Part shown: positions 57,336 through 64,000 of the stretch, piece after piece | Position numbering within the stretch: position 1 is the stretch's first letter | Layout of the letters: each line of letters opens with the position of its first letter | Assembly: GCA_019749805.1 (NCBI GenBank) | Contig: JAIEPH010000114.1 | Coordinates: 1-64,000, forward strand | Direction of reading: 5' to 3' | Origin: Mycobacteriaceae bacterium | GTDB taxonomy: Bacteria > Actinomycetota > Actinomycetes > Mycobacteriales > Mycobacteriaceae | Length of the DNA stretch: 64,000 bases | Made by a program: the position numbers and the translations under genes | The notes under the pieces: generated by a model | The model's database searches: none | What the model saw: the letters and a program-made list of their open reading frames with translations, nothing else | What the model was told of the DNA's origin: nothing

Positions 57336-59141
57336 ATGAGCATCAAGAACTTCGCTACCAAACCCAGAGCCGTCCGCGGCCTGGCTGTCGCCCTGGCGTC
57401 GGTCGTGACCGTCTCGTCGGCGGCTTTGAGCCTGGGTGCGGTCCCCGCGCTCGCGCAGCCGACGGACGAGACCACCATCGTCGATACCCCGGTGTACGAA
57501 GAAACCCCGATCTACGCCCCACCGGTTGTTGAGGCTCCGCCGGTTGTCGAGGCCCCGCCGGTCGTTGAATCTCCGCCGGTTGTTGAGGCGCCGCCGGTCG
57601 TTGAAGCGCCGCCCGTCGTCGAGGCCCCGGAGCCCGAAGCGCCGACGGCGCCCGACACCAAGACACCACCGACCGACTCCACGGGTGGATCGACTGATAC
57701 GCCGACGGGTGGAACCGAGGAAACCGGCGGAACGACCAGTGGCACTGAGGGAACCGCCGGAACTGGTGGCACTGAGGGAACGACCGGTGGCACTGAGGGA
57801 ACGACCGGTGGCACTGAGGGAACCGCCGGAACCGGTGGCACTGAGGGAACCGCCGGAACCGGTGGCACTGAGGGAACTGGTGGCACTGAGGGAACCGGTG
57901 GCACTGAGGGAACTGGTGGCACCGAGGGAACTGGTGGCACTGAAGGAACCGGTGGCACTGAGGGAACCGGTGGCACAGGCGGAACCGAAGGAACGACCGG
58001 TGGTACCGAGGGCACCGGTGGCACAGGTGGAACCGAAGGAACGACCGGTGGCACTGAGGGAACCGGTGGCACTGAGGGAACTGGTGGAACCGAAGGAACG
58101 ACCGGTGGCACTGAGGGAACTGGTGGCACTGAAGGAACTGGTGGCACTGAAGGAACGACCGGTGGCACTGAGGGAACGACCGGAGACGCGACCAATAATC
58201 CCGCCGGTGGGACAGTCGTGTCGAACGGCGAGGCGGCGGAAGCAAACACGCCCGTCGAGCCAGTGCAGACGCAAGCGTCCCCGGAAAACATCGAAAAGGC
58301 CGAAACCGCGCCGGCGGTCGACGTGAATCCCCCGCCCGCTCCGGCGACCGAGGTCGACGAGTTGCGTAACCTCGTGCTGACCGGCGAAGTGACGACCGGT
58401 GGCCCACTTAGCCCGGAGGCGACTATCAAGGTCGAGGCCAAGGTCACGCAATGGCAGCCAGACTGGGTGCAGTACGACAAGTACTTCCGGCCGACGATCT
58501 TCAATCCCAATCCCGAGCGCTTGAAGGTGGTTTACGAAGTCGACGGCCAGCCGCGGATCGTGATCATCGAACCGTTCGGCCGGATCGTCACCGAAGTGCG
58601 TGAAGCGGGTTCGTACAACTTCTCGGCAATACGCCTCAATGCGTTAGGAATCCCCATCGACCTCGCCGTCGGCAACTTCTTCGGCGGCGGCTATGTCCCC
58701 GGACCGGGGCAGCCGCCACCACCGCCGCCGCCGCCGGTGCGGACCCTGAACAACGTTCCGGTTCAGGTCCAGTACACCAACGCGACCTACGCTCCTATGG
58801 TGGTCAAGCGGGTCGTCGACGTGGGTCCCGATCCGACCAACGACAACCTCCACAAGGTCCTTCTCGACGGCGTGACGCCCGCGTGGGGTGAGTGGAAGAA
58901 CAACGAGGCGGGCGTGCCGCAGTTCGTGGTCAACGAGACGCAGAGCTTCCCCGGTATGGAAGCCCCCGGGGAGGGACCGCTGCCCGGAAACTACGACCTG
59001 AAACTGGTGAGCGACTCGTCTCCCACCGGTTTGGGCGGCACTGACTTCCTGCTCATCGCAGGGGCCGCCCTGGTTGCGGTCGTCGCGATCGGCGCAATTG
59101 TCATGACGGTCTTCGGCAAGCGACGACGGGGGGCGCTCTGA
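57336..59141 (+). CDS. Surface protein with Gly-Thr-Glu repeat region and anchor-like C-terminus
   Basis: The 601-residue protein starts at ATG 57336 (AGGAG 9 bases upstream). Signal peptide: RGLAVALASVVTVSSAALS, cleavage near ALAQP. Next are six or seven PPVVEAP repeats (about 66-104), then residues 128-285 with about 22 copies of GGTEGT. A non-repetitive domain (about 330-580) includes VDELRNLVLTGEV, YDKYFRPTIFNPNPERLKV and a PPPPPPPV stretch. The end is GLGGTDFLL, a hydrophobic helix and KRRRGAL, resembling a sorting signal without LPxTG. It is likely cell-surface attached; the function is unknown. Confidence 0.85.
   Translation: MSIKNFATKPRAVRGLAVALASVVTVSSAALSLGAVPALAQPTDETTIVDTPVYEETPIYAPPVVEAPPVVEAPPVVESPPVVEAPPVVEAPPVVEAPEPEAPTAPDTKTPPTDSTGGSTDTPTGGTEETGGTTSGTEGTAGTGGTEGTTGGTEGTTGGTEGTAGTGGTEGTAGTGGTEGTGGTEGTGGTEGTGGTEGTGGTEGTGGTEGTGGTGGTEGTTGGTEGTGGTGGTEGTTGGTEGTGGTEGTGGTEGTTGGTEGTGGTEGTGGTEGTTGGTEGTTGDATNNPAGGTVVSNGEAAEANTPVEPVQTQASPENIEKAETAPAVDVNPPPAPATEVDELRNLVLTGEVTTGGPLSPEATIKVEAKVTQWQPDWVQYDKYFRPTIFNPNPERLKVVYEVDGQPRIVIIEPFGRIVTEVREAGSYNFSAIRLNALGIPIDLAVGNFFGGGYVPGPGQPPPPPPPPVRTLNNVPVQVQYTNATYAPMVVKRVVDVGPDPTNDNLHKVLLDGVTPAWGEWKNNEAGVPQFVVNETQSFPGMEAPGEGPLPGNYDLKLVSDSSPTGLGGTDFLLIAGAALVAVVAIGAIVMTVFGKRRRGAL
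57720..58190 (+). repeat. In-frame tandem repeat encoding about 22 GGTEGT units
   Basis: Units of about 18 bases, such as GGTGGCACTGAGGGAACT, repeat in tandem with small variations; some carry an extra codon pair (GT-GG) or an extra Thr. All are multiples of three, so frame is kept. Identical stretches of neighbouring units favour length change by slippage or recombination. The opposite strand also shows long open frames here because of the repeat; they are not genes. Confidence 0.9.
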
Positions 59142-59199
59142 CGCGGTGCCGGCGCGCGGCCGACATGTCGCGCGCGCACGCGCCAGGTTGAGTAGGCGC

Positions 59200-59655
59200 A
59201 TGCAGGTTTCATCGACTGTGCGGAAGTGGTCCGCGGGGCTGGCGTTGTTCGCGATCGTCGCGAGCGGCGTCGGCCTCGCGGTCGTTTTGATCGTCGGCAG
59301 CATGTCCGCGTCCAAGCCATCCGAGCGGGCGGTGGCGCCGCGCACGACGCTTGCACCACCGCAGCCCAAGGTGCCGACTCCCGTCGAGTTCGCCATCGGG
59401 GTAATCGTCACCGATCAGACCTGTAAGCCCGACGCCGCGTGCAGTTACAAGTACACGATCGAGCCGAAATACATTGGGCTGCACCCGTTGCCGGAGACCC
59501 CGTTCACGGTGTTCTACGAGGTTCTCGGAGGGAACGCGCCGCAGAAGGGCGAGTTCACCGTGCACAAGGACCAGGCACAGATCCGCAAGGATGTCATCCT
59601 CGAGGGGCCACCGGGTGCGCAGCTGAAGGCGCACGTCATGAGCGTGGCCGGCTGA
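59200..59655 (+). CDS. Membrane-anchored small protein next to the repeat protein
   Basis: This 151-residue protein starts at ATG 59200 with a short basic start, a single hydrophobic helix (AGLALFAIVASGVGLAVVLI, about residues 12-31) and an extracytoplasmic beta-rich domain. The domain contains FAIGVIVTDQTCKPDAACSY (one Cys pair) and FTVFYEVLGGNAPQKGEFTV. No family is recognised. It is 58 bases after the repeat-protein gene in the same direction and probably cotranscribed. A partner role is inferred from that position only. Confidence 0.75.
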   Translation: MQVSSTVRKWSAGLALFAIVASGVGLAVVLIVGSMSASKPSERAVAPRTTLAPPQPKVPTPVEFAIGVIVTDQTCKPDAACSYKYTIEPKYIGLHPLPETPFTVFYEVLGGNAPQKGEFTVHKDQAQIRKDVILEGPPGAQLKAHVMSVAG

Positions 59656-59706
59656 ATATTGCGGTTCTGCGCCCACGGCGACGGCTACGGACGCATTGTT
59701 AGCGCT

Positions 59707-60987
59707 ATGACAAAGGCGTCAGCGCTGCGGGCCGGGGAGGGTTTGCCGCGCAGCGTCCAGGGCGCCGCAGATCCGCGCTTCGCAAACGTCATGCGGATCT
59801 TCGCCGGACTGTTCCCGGGTCGCCGATTCGGCGGCGGCGCGCTGGCGGTCTACATCGACGGCAAGCCGGTTGTCGACGTGTGGACAGGGTGGGCGGACAG
59901 ACTAGGTCAGGTGGCCTGGACGGCCGATACGGGGGCGATGGTGTTCTCCGCGACCAAAGGGGTCGCGGCGATGGTCATCCACCGCCTCGTCGATCGTGGG
60001 CTGCTGTCCTACGACGAGCCCGTTGCGAATTACTGGCCCGAATTCGGTGCCGGCGGAAAAGAAGACATCACCGTGCGCGACGTTCTACGCCACCGCGCCG
60101 GGCTGGCGCACCTCAAGGGCGTGACCAAGGACGAACTGCTCGATCACGTGCTGATGGAAGAGCGGCTGGCCGCCACACCGTCCGATCGTCAGCGGGGCTG
60201 GCCCGCCTACCACGCGCTTACGTACGGCTGGATTCTCTCGGGTCTGGCCAGGGCGGTGACGGGCAACGGCATGCGTGAGCTCATCCGTGTAGAAGTCGCG
60301 CGACCGCTCAACACCGACGGGTTACATCTCGGTCGCCCACCGGCGGGCTCGCCCACCAAGGTGGCGCAGATCCTGGCGCCGCAGGGCAGCCGCGCTAATC
60401 CGCTGCTCGATTTCGTCGCGCCGAGGGTGGCCGGACTGCCGCTGTCAGGCGTGCTCGGCGCGATGTACTTTCCCGGCATCAAATCCCTTGTGCAGGGCGA
60501 TATTCCGTTCCTCGACGGCGAGGTGCCCGCAGCCAATGGGGTGGTGACGGCACGCGGTCTGGCGAGAATGTACGCCGCGGTTGCCAACGGCGGCAGTCTC
60601 GACGGTGTCGAACTCCTGTCACCCGAGCTGACGCAGGGACTCATCGGTAAACCGAAGCCGTGGCCGGATCTGAACGTCGGCGTGCCGATGCCGTTTCACC
60701 TCGGCTACCACGAATCGCCGATACCCGGACTGCTCAAAGGTTTCGGCCATATCGGCCTCGGCGGCACCCTCGGCTGGGCCGATCCGGCAACCGGCAGCGC
60801 TTTCGCGTTCGTCCACAATCGCCTACTCACCCCGATGATTCTCGACATGGGATCGTTCGCAGGTCTGGCCCGGCCCCTGCGCAACGCCATCACCGCCGCC
60901 CGGCACAACGGTTCCATGGTGGTGCCGAAATATGGTGCGCGCTATCGGGAGTCGGCTCCGCGAAAGAAAGTCGCGGGCCGCCGCTAA
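59707..60987 (+). CDS. Beta-lactamase-fold serine hydrolase (LipE/LipL-like esterase)
   Basis: The 426-residue protein belongs to the class C beta-lactamase/esterase EstB group. The nucleophile motif SxxK is SATKG (in MVFSATKGVAAMV), and the Tyr of the YxN-like site is in YHALTYGWILSG. Near the end GHIGLGGTLGWADP replaces the KTG motif with HIG, as in esterases rather than beta-lactamases. It would cleave esters or lipids. No signal peptide is present with ATG 59707. It overlaps the convergent DapB-like gene by 4 bases. Confidence 0.88.
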   Translation: MTKASALRAGEGLPRSVQGAADPRFANVMRIFAGLFPGRRFGGGALAVYIDGKPVVDVWTGWADRLGQVAWTADTGAMVFSATKGVAAMVIHRLVDRGLLSYDEPVANYWPEFGAGGKEDITVRDVLRHRAGLAHLKGVTKDELLDHVLMEERLAATPSDRQRGWPAYHALTYGWILSGLARAVTGNGMRELIRVEVARPLNTDGLHLGRPPAGSPTKVAQILAPQGSRANPLLDFVAPRVAGLPLSGVLGAMYFPGIKSLVQGDIPFLDGEVPAANGVVTARGLARMYAAVANGGSLDGVELLSPELTQGLIGKPKPWPDLNVGVPMPFHLGYHESPIPGLLKGFGHIGLGGTLGWADPATGSAFAFVHNRLLTPMILDMGSFAGLARPLRNAITAARHNGSMVVPKYGARYRESAPRKKVAGRR

Positions 60988-62051
60988 GCCGTCGGAACGA
61001 CGCCGCGTGCCTGCGGCAGCGGTAGATCGTTGTAGGTGGCGATGCCCGGTGCTGCCGCGACGACTGCGCCGATGGCGTGGATCGGCGGCATCGCCGTCAT
61101 GATGTGGCCGAGCACGAAGAAGTCCTCGAGCGTCTTGGCGTTCTCGATCATGTCGGGCGGTGGCAGGAAGCCGACAGTCATGTTGACCGTCGGTCGGCCC
61201 TCGATGGTGATCTTCCAGCCGTCCCCGTCGATTTGCCAGTCGGGCTCGAGGGTCGTGCCTTTTTTCCATCGCACGTTGATGTCGATGACGGTCTTGCCGT
61301 CGACGATTCCCTGCCAGCTGGCGTAGACCCCCGCGACGTGCCCGGCTTTGATGGTCCACGAGGCCATCGGGAGATCCTCAGTGGTCTGGGCGTATTCGGA
61401 CACGCACTTGATCTCGTCGAGCTCGACGCCCAGCGAGTCGGCCACAAGTTGAACGGCCTCGGCGAACACCGCGGTGCCCTTCGCCGCCATCGGCCCCAGC
61501 GCCGGGTCGTCGATCGCCATATCGAAGCCCGTGGGACGCTCGGTATCCGGAGAGTCGTAAAGGGTGGTGTCGGCGGATTCGGCGATGATGACCTTGTCGA
61601 CCCGGTCGCAGGCCGTCGTTGCAACGATGGCGAGCAGCTCGGCGAAACCCGGGCTGACGCCGGAACCGAACAGCGTCGATCCGCCTCGCTGGCAAGCGTC
61701 TTCGAGCCTGTCCCGCTCGTCGCCCAGGTTTCCTCCGGTGATGAAGGATGCGGACGCCACGACGTTGACCCCGGCTTCGAGGATGCGCACCAGCTCGTCG
61801 ACGTCGATCCACATCGGGTTGTAGACCACGGCGTCGGGTTTGAGCGCGAGCAGTGCGTTCACATCGTTGGTGGCCTTCACCCCCAGTGGCTCGATGCCGG
61901 CCAGTTCGCCGGCGTCGCGGCCGGATTTGTCCTCCGACCACGCGTAGAGGCCGACCAGTTCGTAGTTCGGGTTGCTGGCGATCGCCTGGACCGAGCTCTT
62001 TCCGACATTTCCCGTCGTCCACTGGACAACGCGGTAGGGGGTGTTTGGCAC
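60984..62051 (-). CDS. NAD(P)-binding DapB-like reductase (second copy)
   Basis: This 355-residue protein begins with the Rossmann motif YRVVQWTTGNVGKSSVQAI, continues GRDAGELAGIEPLGVKAT and VVASASFITGGNLGDERD, and has SGVSPGFAELLAIVATT. It is in the same family as the protein at 31121, with similar length and order of motifs. The substrate is unknown. GTG 62051 is chosen because TATGCT lies 6 bases before it, consistent with a leaderless start. It diverges from a TetR regulator 78 bases away, the likely controller. Confidence 0.85.
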   Translation of the reverse strand: MPNTPYRVVQWTTGNVGKSSVQAIASNPNYELVGLYAWSEDKSGRDAGELAGIEPLGVKATNDVNALLALKPDAVVYNPMWIDVDELVRILEAGVNVVASASFITGGNLGDERDRLEDACQRGGSTLFGSGVSPGFAELLAIVATTACDRVDKVIIAESADTTLYDSPDTERPTGFDMAIDDPALGPMAAKGTAVFAEAVQLVADSLGVELDEIKCVSEYAQTTEDLPMASWTIKAGHVAGVYASWQGIVDGKTVIDINVRWKKGTTLEPDWQIDGDGWKITIEGRPTVNMTVGFLPPPDMIENAKTLEDFFVLGHIMTAMPPIHAIGAVVAAAPGIATYNDLPLPQARGVVPTA

Positions 62052-62129
62052 ACGCTCAGCATAGGGCCGCCCGGCGTGGGGCAAAAGGCTTTTTTACCGA
62101 CCGGCGAAAAATAATCTAGGGTGACGGCC

Positions 62130-62804
62130 ATGAGCGGGCGAACCAGGGGGCGTCCACCGCGGATCAGCCGGGATCAGATCGTCGCCGCGGCCCGAAGCGT
62201 CGCGGCTGGCGACCTGACTATGCAGGCCGTCGCCAATGCGCTCGGAGTGAGCCGCAAGGCGCTGCACTACTACGTCGGCGACCGTGCGGGCCTGCTGACC
62301 CTGATGGTGCTCGACCAGTTCGAGCGGGAACTCGCGCCCGTCGAGCTGCCCACAGACGACGACTGGCCGGCCACGCTGCGGACGTACGCCATGGCCTTCC
62401 GCGACGGACTCATCCGGGTGGGCATCCAGGATTCCGTGACCGATTTCGCGCAGCTCGGCGGCCTCAGCACGGCGGCGGCGCTGGCGTTGGCCGACCGCGT
62501 CCTCGACGCGCTGCTGTCGGCGGGGCTGGACCCCGACAGCGCGCGGCACGGTCTCACCGCCGCGTCGAACATCGCGCAATCGGCCGCGCAAACCGTGCTC
62601 GCACAGACCGGGTCCGGCGCCCACCGTCACCGTGCGGAAACTACAGAGGCACTGCTGCGGGAACCGCAGGACACCTACCCGGCGCTGCGCCGAGTACTCG
62701 AATCGGCACCGGCCACCGAGCACGACGCGCAAACCCAGTTCGACTTCGAACTCGTTATGGTGATCGACGGTCTCGATCGGATTCTGAAACGTGAGTTGTT
62801 GTGA
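62130..62804 (+). CDS. TetR-family transcriptional regulator
   Basis: The 224-residue protein starts MSGRTRGRPPRISRDQIVAA and has a helix-turn-helix: DLTMQAVANALGVSRKALHY followed by YVGDRAGLL. A helical regulatory domain follows. Start ATG 62130 has AGGGTG 6 bases upstream; GTG 62121 is an alternative. Between it and the divergent DapB-like gene, the sequence TTTTTTACCGACCGGCGAAAAA (62090-62107 region) is roughly symmetrical and may be its operator. Confidence 0.88.
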   Translation: MSGRTRGRPPRISRDQIVAAARSVAAGDLTMQAVANALGVSRKALHYYVGDRAGLLTLMVLDQFERELAPVELPTDDDWPATLRTYAMAFRDGLIRVGIQDSVTDFAQLGGLSTAAALALADRVLDALLSAGLDPDSARHGLTAASNIAQSAAQTVLAQTGSGAHRHRAETTEALLREPQDTYPALRRVLESAPATEHDAQTQFDFELVMVIDGLDRILKRELL

Positions 62805-62813
62805 GGCGGCGCT

Positions 62814-63848
62814 TTACAGCGGAGTGAGCGCGACCTTCCCGGTACGCTGCTGGCCGCTGCGGTCGATCCACGTGAGATCGATGACGTCACCGGGGTAGTG
62901 GCGGTCCAGCACGTACGTCAACGTGGTGGCCGAGTCCAGCGGCGTGCCGTCCAGTGTCGTGAGGATGTCGCCGCCGACCAGGCCGGCCTGGTCGGCCTGG
63001 TCGGCGGGGCCGCCGCGCAGGACGTCGGCGACGAGCACACCGGGTCCATCGGTCGGAGCGGTACGCACACCGACACCGAGCAGCACCGGCGGGCCGATGT
63101 GCACCGAGTCGGACGCCGCCCCCGAGCGGATTTGGTTGGCGATGGCCAGCGCATCGTTGATGGGAATGGCGAAGCCCTTGCCGCCTGGGCCCATCCGGAA
63201 GTTCACCGACGCCGCCGTCGTGACGCCGACGACCTGGCCAACTCCGTTCACCACGGGGCCGCCGGAATCCCCGGCGACCACCGGTGCCGCGAACTCGATC
63301 AGCCCGGTCAATTCGTCCTTACTGCCGGTGAGTGCATCTTCAGCGTTGACCGTGCGGCCGAATCCGGTGACCGTGCCCACTTCGTGGGTCAGCGGGGCGT
63401 TGCTGCCCTGTGCGTTGCCGATGGCGACGACAGGCTCACCTTCCACCAGCGCACCGGAATCGCCGATCGGTGCGACAGGCAATCCACTGGCGCCCACCAG
63501 TTGGAGCACCGCGATGTCACGACGACGGTCGTAGCCGACGAGTTCGGCGGGGAACGCGCGACCGGCGACACCGACGGTGATGCGGTCGGCCCCGCCGACC
63601 ACATGGAAGTTGGTCATCACCTGACCGTTCGGATCGAGCACGATGCCCGCGCCGTTTCCGACCGCGTTCTGGTAGTAGATCTCGGTATCGATACGTGCCA
63701 CCGCCGGCTCGACAACGCGCGCCACGGCGACCGGATCTCCGGGGACGGCCCCTGACGTGGCCGGGTGCACTGGCATCACCAGCGCCAGGACCGCGACAAG
63801 TGCGGTCAACAGCGTCGCGCAGGAACGACGCGTACGGATTATGCGCAT
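62814..63848 (-). CDS. Exported S1C serine protease with PDZ domain (PepA-like)
   Basis: This 344-residue protein has a signal peptide (LLTALVAVLALVMPVHPATS). The trypsin-like domain shows the His in TNFHVVGGA, Asp in YDRRRDIAVLQL and Ser in VVAGDSGGPVVN, a complete triad. A PDZ domain follows, with GPGVLVADVLRGGPADQADQ and GGDILTTLDGTPL. The layout is that of M. tuberculosis PepA (Rv0125) and HtrA-like proteases that act outside the membrane. Start ATG 63848 is the one that gives a signal peptide. It follows the partial gene by 28 bases. Confidence 0.9.
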   Translation of the reverse strand: MRIIRTRRSCATLLTALVAVLALVMPVHPATSGAVPGDPVAVARVVEPAVARIDTEIYYQNAVGNGAGIVLDPNGQVMTNFHVVGGADRITVGVAGRAFPAELVGYDRRRDIAVLQLVGASGLPVAPIGDSGALVEGEPVVAIGNAQGSNAPLTHEVGTVTGFGRTVNAEDALTGSKDELTGLIEFAAPVVAGDSGGPVVNGVGQVVGVTTAASVNFRMGPGGKGFAIPINDALAIANQIRSGAASDSVHIGPPVLLGVGVRTAPTDGPGVLVADVLRGGPADQADQAGLVGGDILTTLDGTPLDSATTLTYVLDRHYPGDVIDLTWIDRSGQQRTGKVALTPL

Positions 63849-63876
63849 CAGCCCATCTTGCCCGAAAACGAAATCT

Positions 63877-64000
63877 TTAATCTTCGACCGCGACGCCGCC
63901 ACGCAGGCGCCTGCGGCGACGCCGCGTCGGCTCCGCCTTCTCGGACGTGCCGTTAGCAGGGGATTTGCTGGTTGCCTTCCCGGTTTCCGGCGCGTTTTCA
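63877..64000 (-). CDS. C-terminal tail of an unidentified protein, partial
   Basis: An open minus-strand frame runs in from beyond the window and stops at TAA 63879-63877. The 40 visible residues read ENAPETGKATSKSPANGTSE, then a run of seven Arg-rich positions (TRRRRRRLRGG) and AVED. A basic tail of this kind is common in RNA helicases and other RNA-binding proteins, but the fold is not visible. It is upstream of the protease gene in the same direction. Confidence 0.55.
   Translation of the reverse strand, partial: ENAPETGKATSKSPANGTSEKAEPTRRRRRRLRGGVAVED

Noticed and set aside
57720..58190. Possible CRISPR-like array
   Set aside because: Units are contiguous, in frame and about 18 bases, without unique spacers; no cas gene is nearby.
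57355..58510. Long open frames on the minus strand opposite the Gly-Thr-Glu repeat, some over 300 codons
   Set aside because: They are produced by the repeat and GC bias; their protein is low-complexity Pro/Val/Ser or His/Arg with no start signal, while the plus frame has a signal peptide and ribosome-binding site.

Overview
The window is a stretch of chromosome from a high-GC actinobacterium, almost certainly a Mycobacterium/Mycolicibacterium of the environmental, fast-growing kind. Evidence is the galactan-export cluster (wzt, glfT1, wzm) beside the proteasome activator bpa, an LpqH-type lipoprotein, GTG starts and leaderless-looking promoters, a 13E12-type HNH gene, LigC/PolD DNA-repair genes and a cutinase. 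The gene order follows blocks of the M. tuberculosis Rv3783-Rv3752 region and then LpqH, Tgt and LigC/PolD neighbourhoods, as I recall them; no database was consulted.

Layout: 1-1166 is an HNH nuclease cut by the window edge. 1282-4331 (minus) is bpa-wzt-glfT1-wzm, the cell-wall galactan exporter and the enzyme that starts the galactan. 4650-13783 holds a PLP-fold protein, a quinone reductase, regulators (MarR, MocR), a short-chain dehydrogenase, EchA21, a lipoprotein and the aromatic aminotransferase HisC2. 13877-15560 has tRNA-Ser, tRNA-Arg and small housekeeping genes. 15562-20491 is an HxlR regulator divergent from two tandem imine-reductase-like genes, a dehydrogenase and a type III alkyl sulfatase. 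23549-27113 is the complete ProXVWZ compatible-solute importer, followed by tyrA and tadA. 32297-35942 encodes a four-protein signalling unit (phosphatase-type response regulator, CHASE3-like histidine kinase, single-domain regulator, anti-sigma-type kinase).

36396-37840 holds secreted proteins and two LpqH-type lipoproteins. 37858-42988 contains tgt and gluQRS, both acting on queuosine in tRNA. 45717-53708 carries two LigC ligases and PolD1 flanking a TetR-headed operon (sterol-desaturase-like enzyme, threonine aldolase-like enzyme, GH3). 53832-59655 has a cutinase, a membrane Ser/Thr kinase with a duplicated ectodomain, and a surface protein with a long Gly-Thr-Glu repeat plus a small membrane-anchored neighbour. 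59707-64000 ends with a beta-lactamase-fold hydrolase, a DapB-like enzyme, a TetR regulator, a PDZ serine protease and the tail of an unidentified gene.

The most unusual signals are the repeat surface protein with its sorting-signal-like C-terminus, the signalling unit, the tandem imine reductases, a class V aminotransferase fold without its PLP lysine, a secreted protein resembling the kinase ectodomain, a 23-base intergenic word repeated 22 kb apart, and several very compact leaderless divergent promoters. No CRISPR array, insertion sequence, integrase or rRNA was seen.
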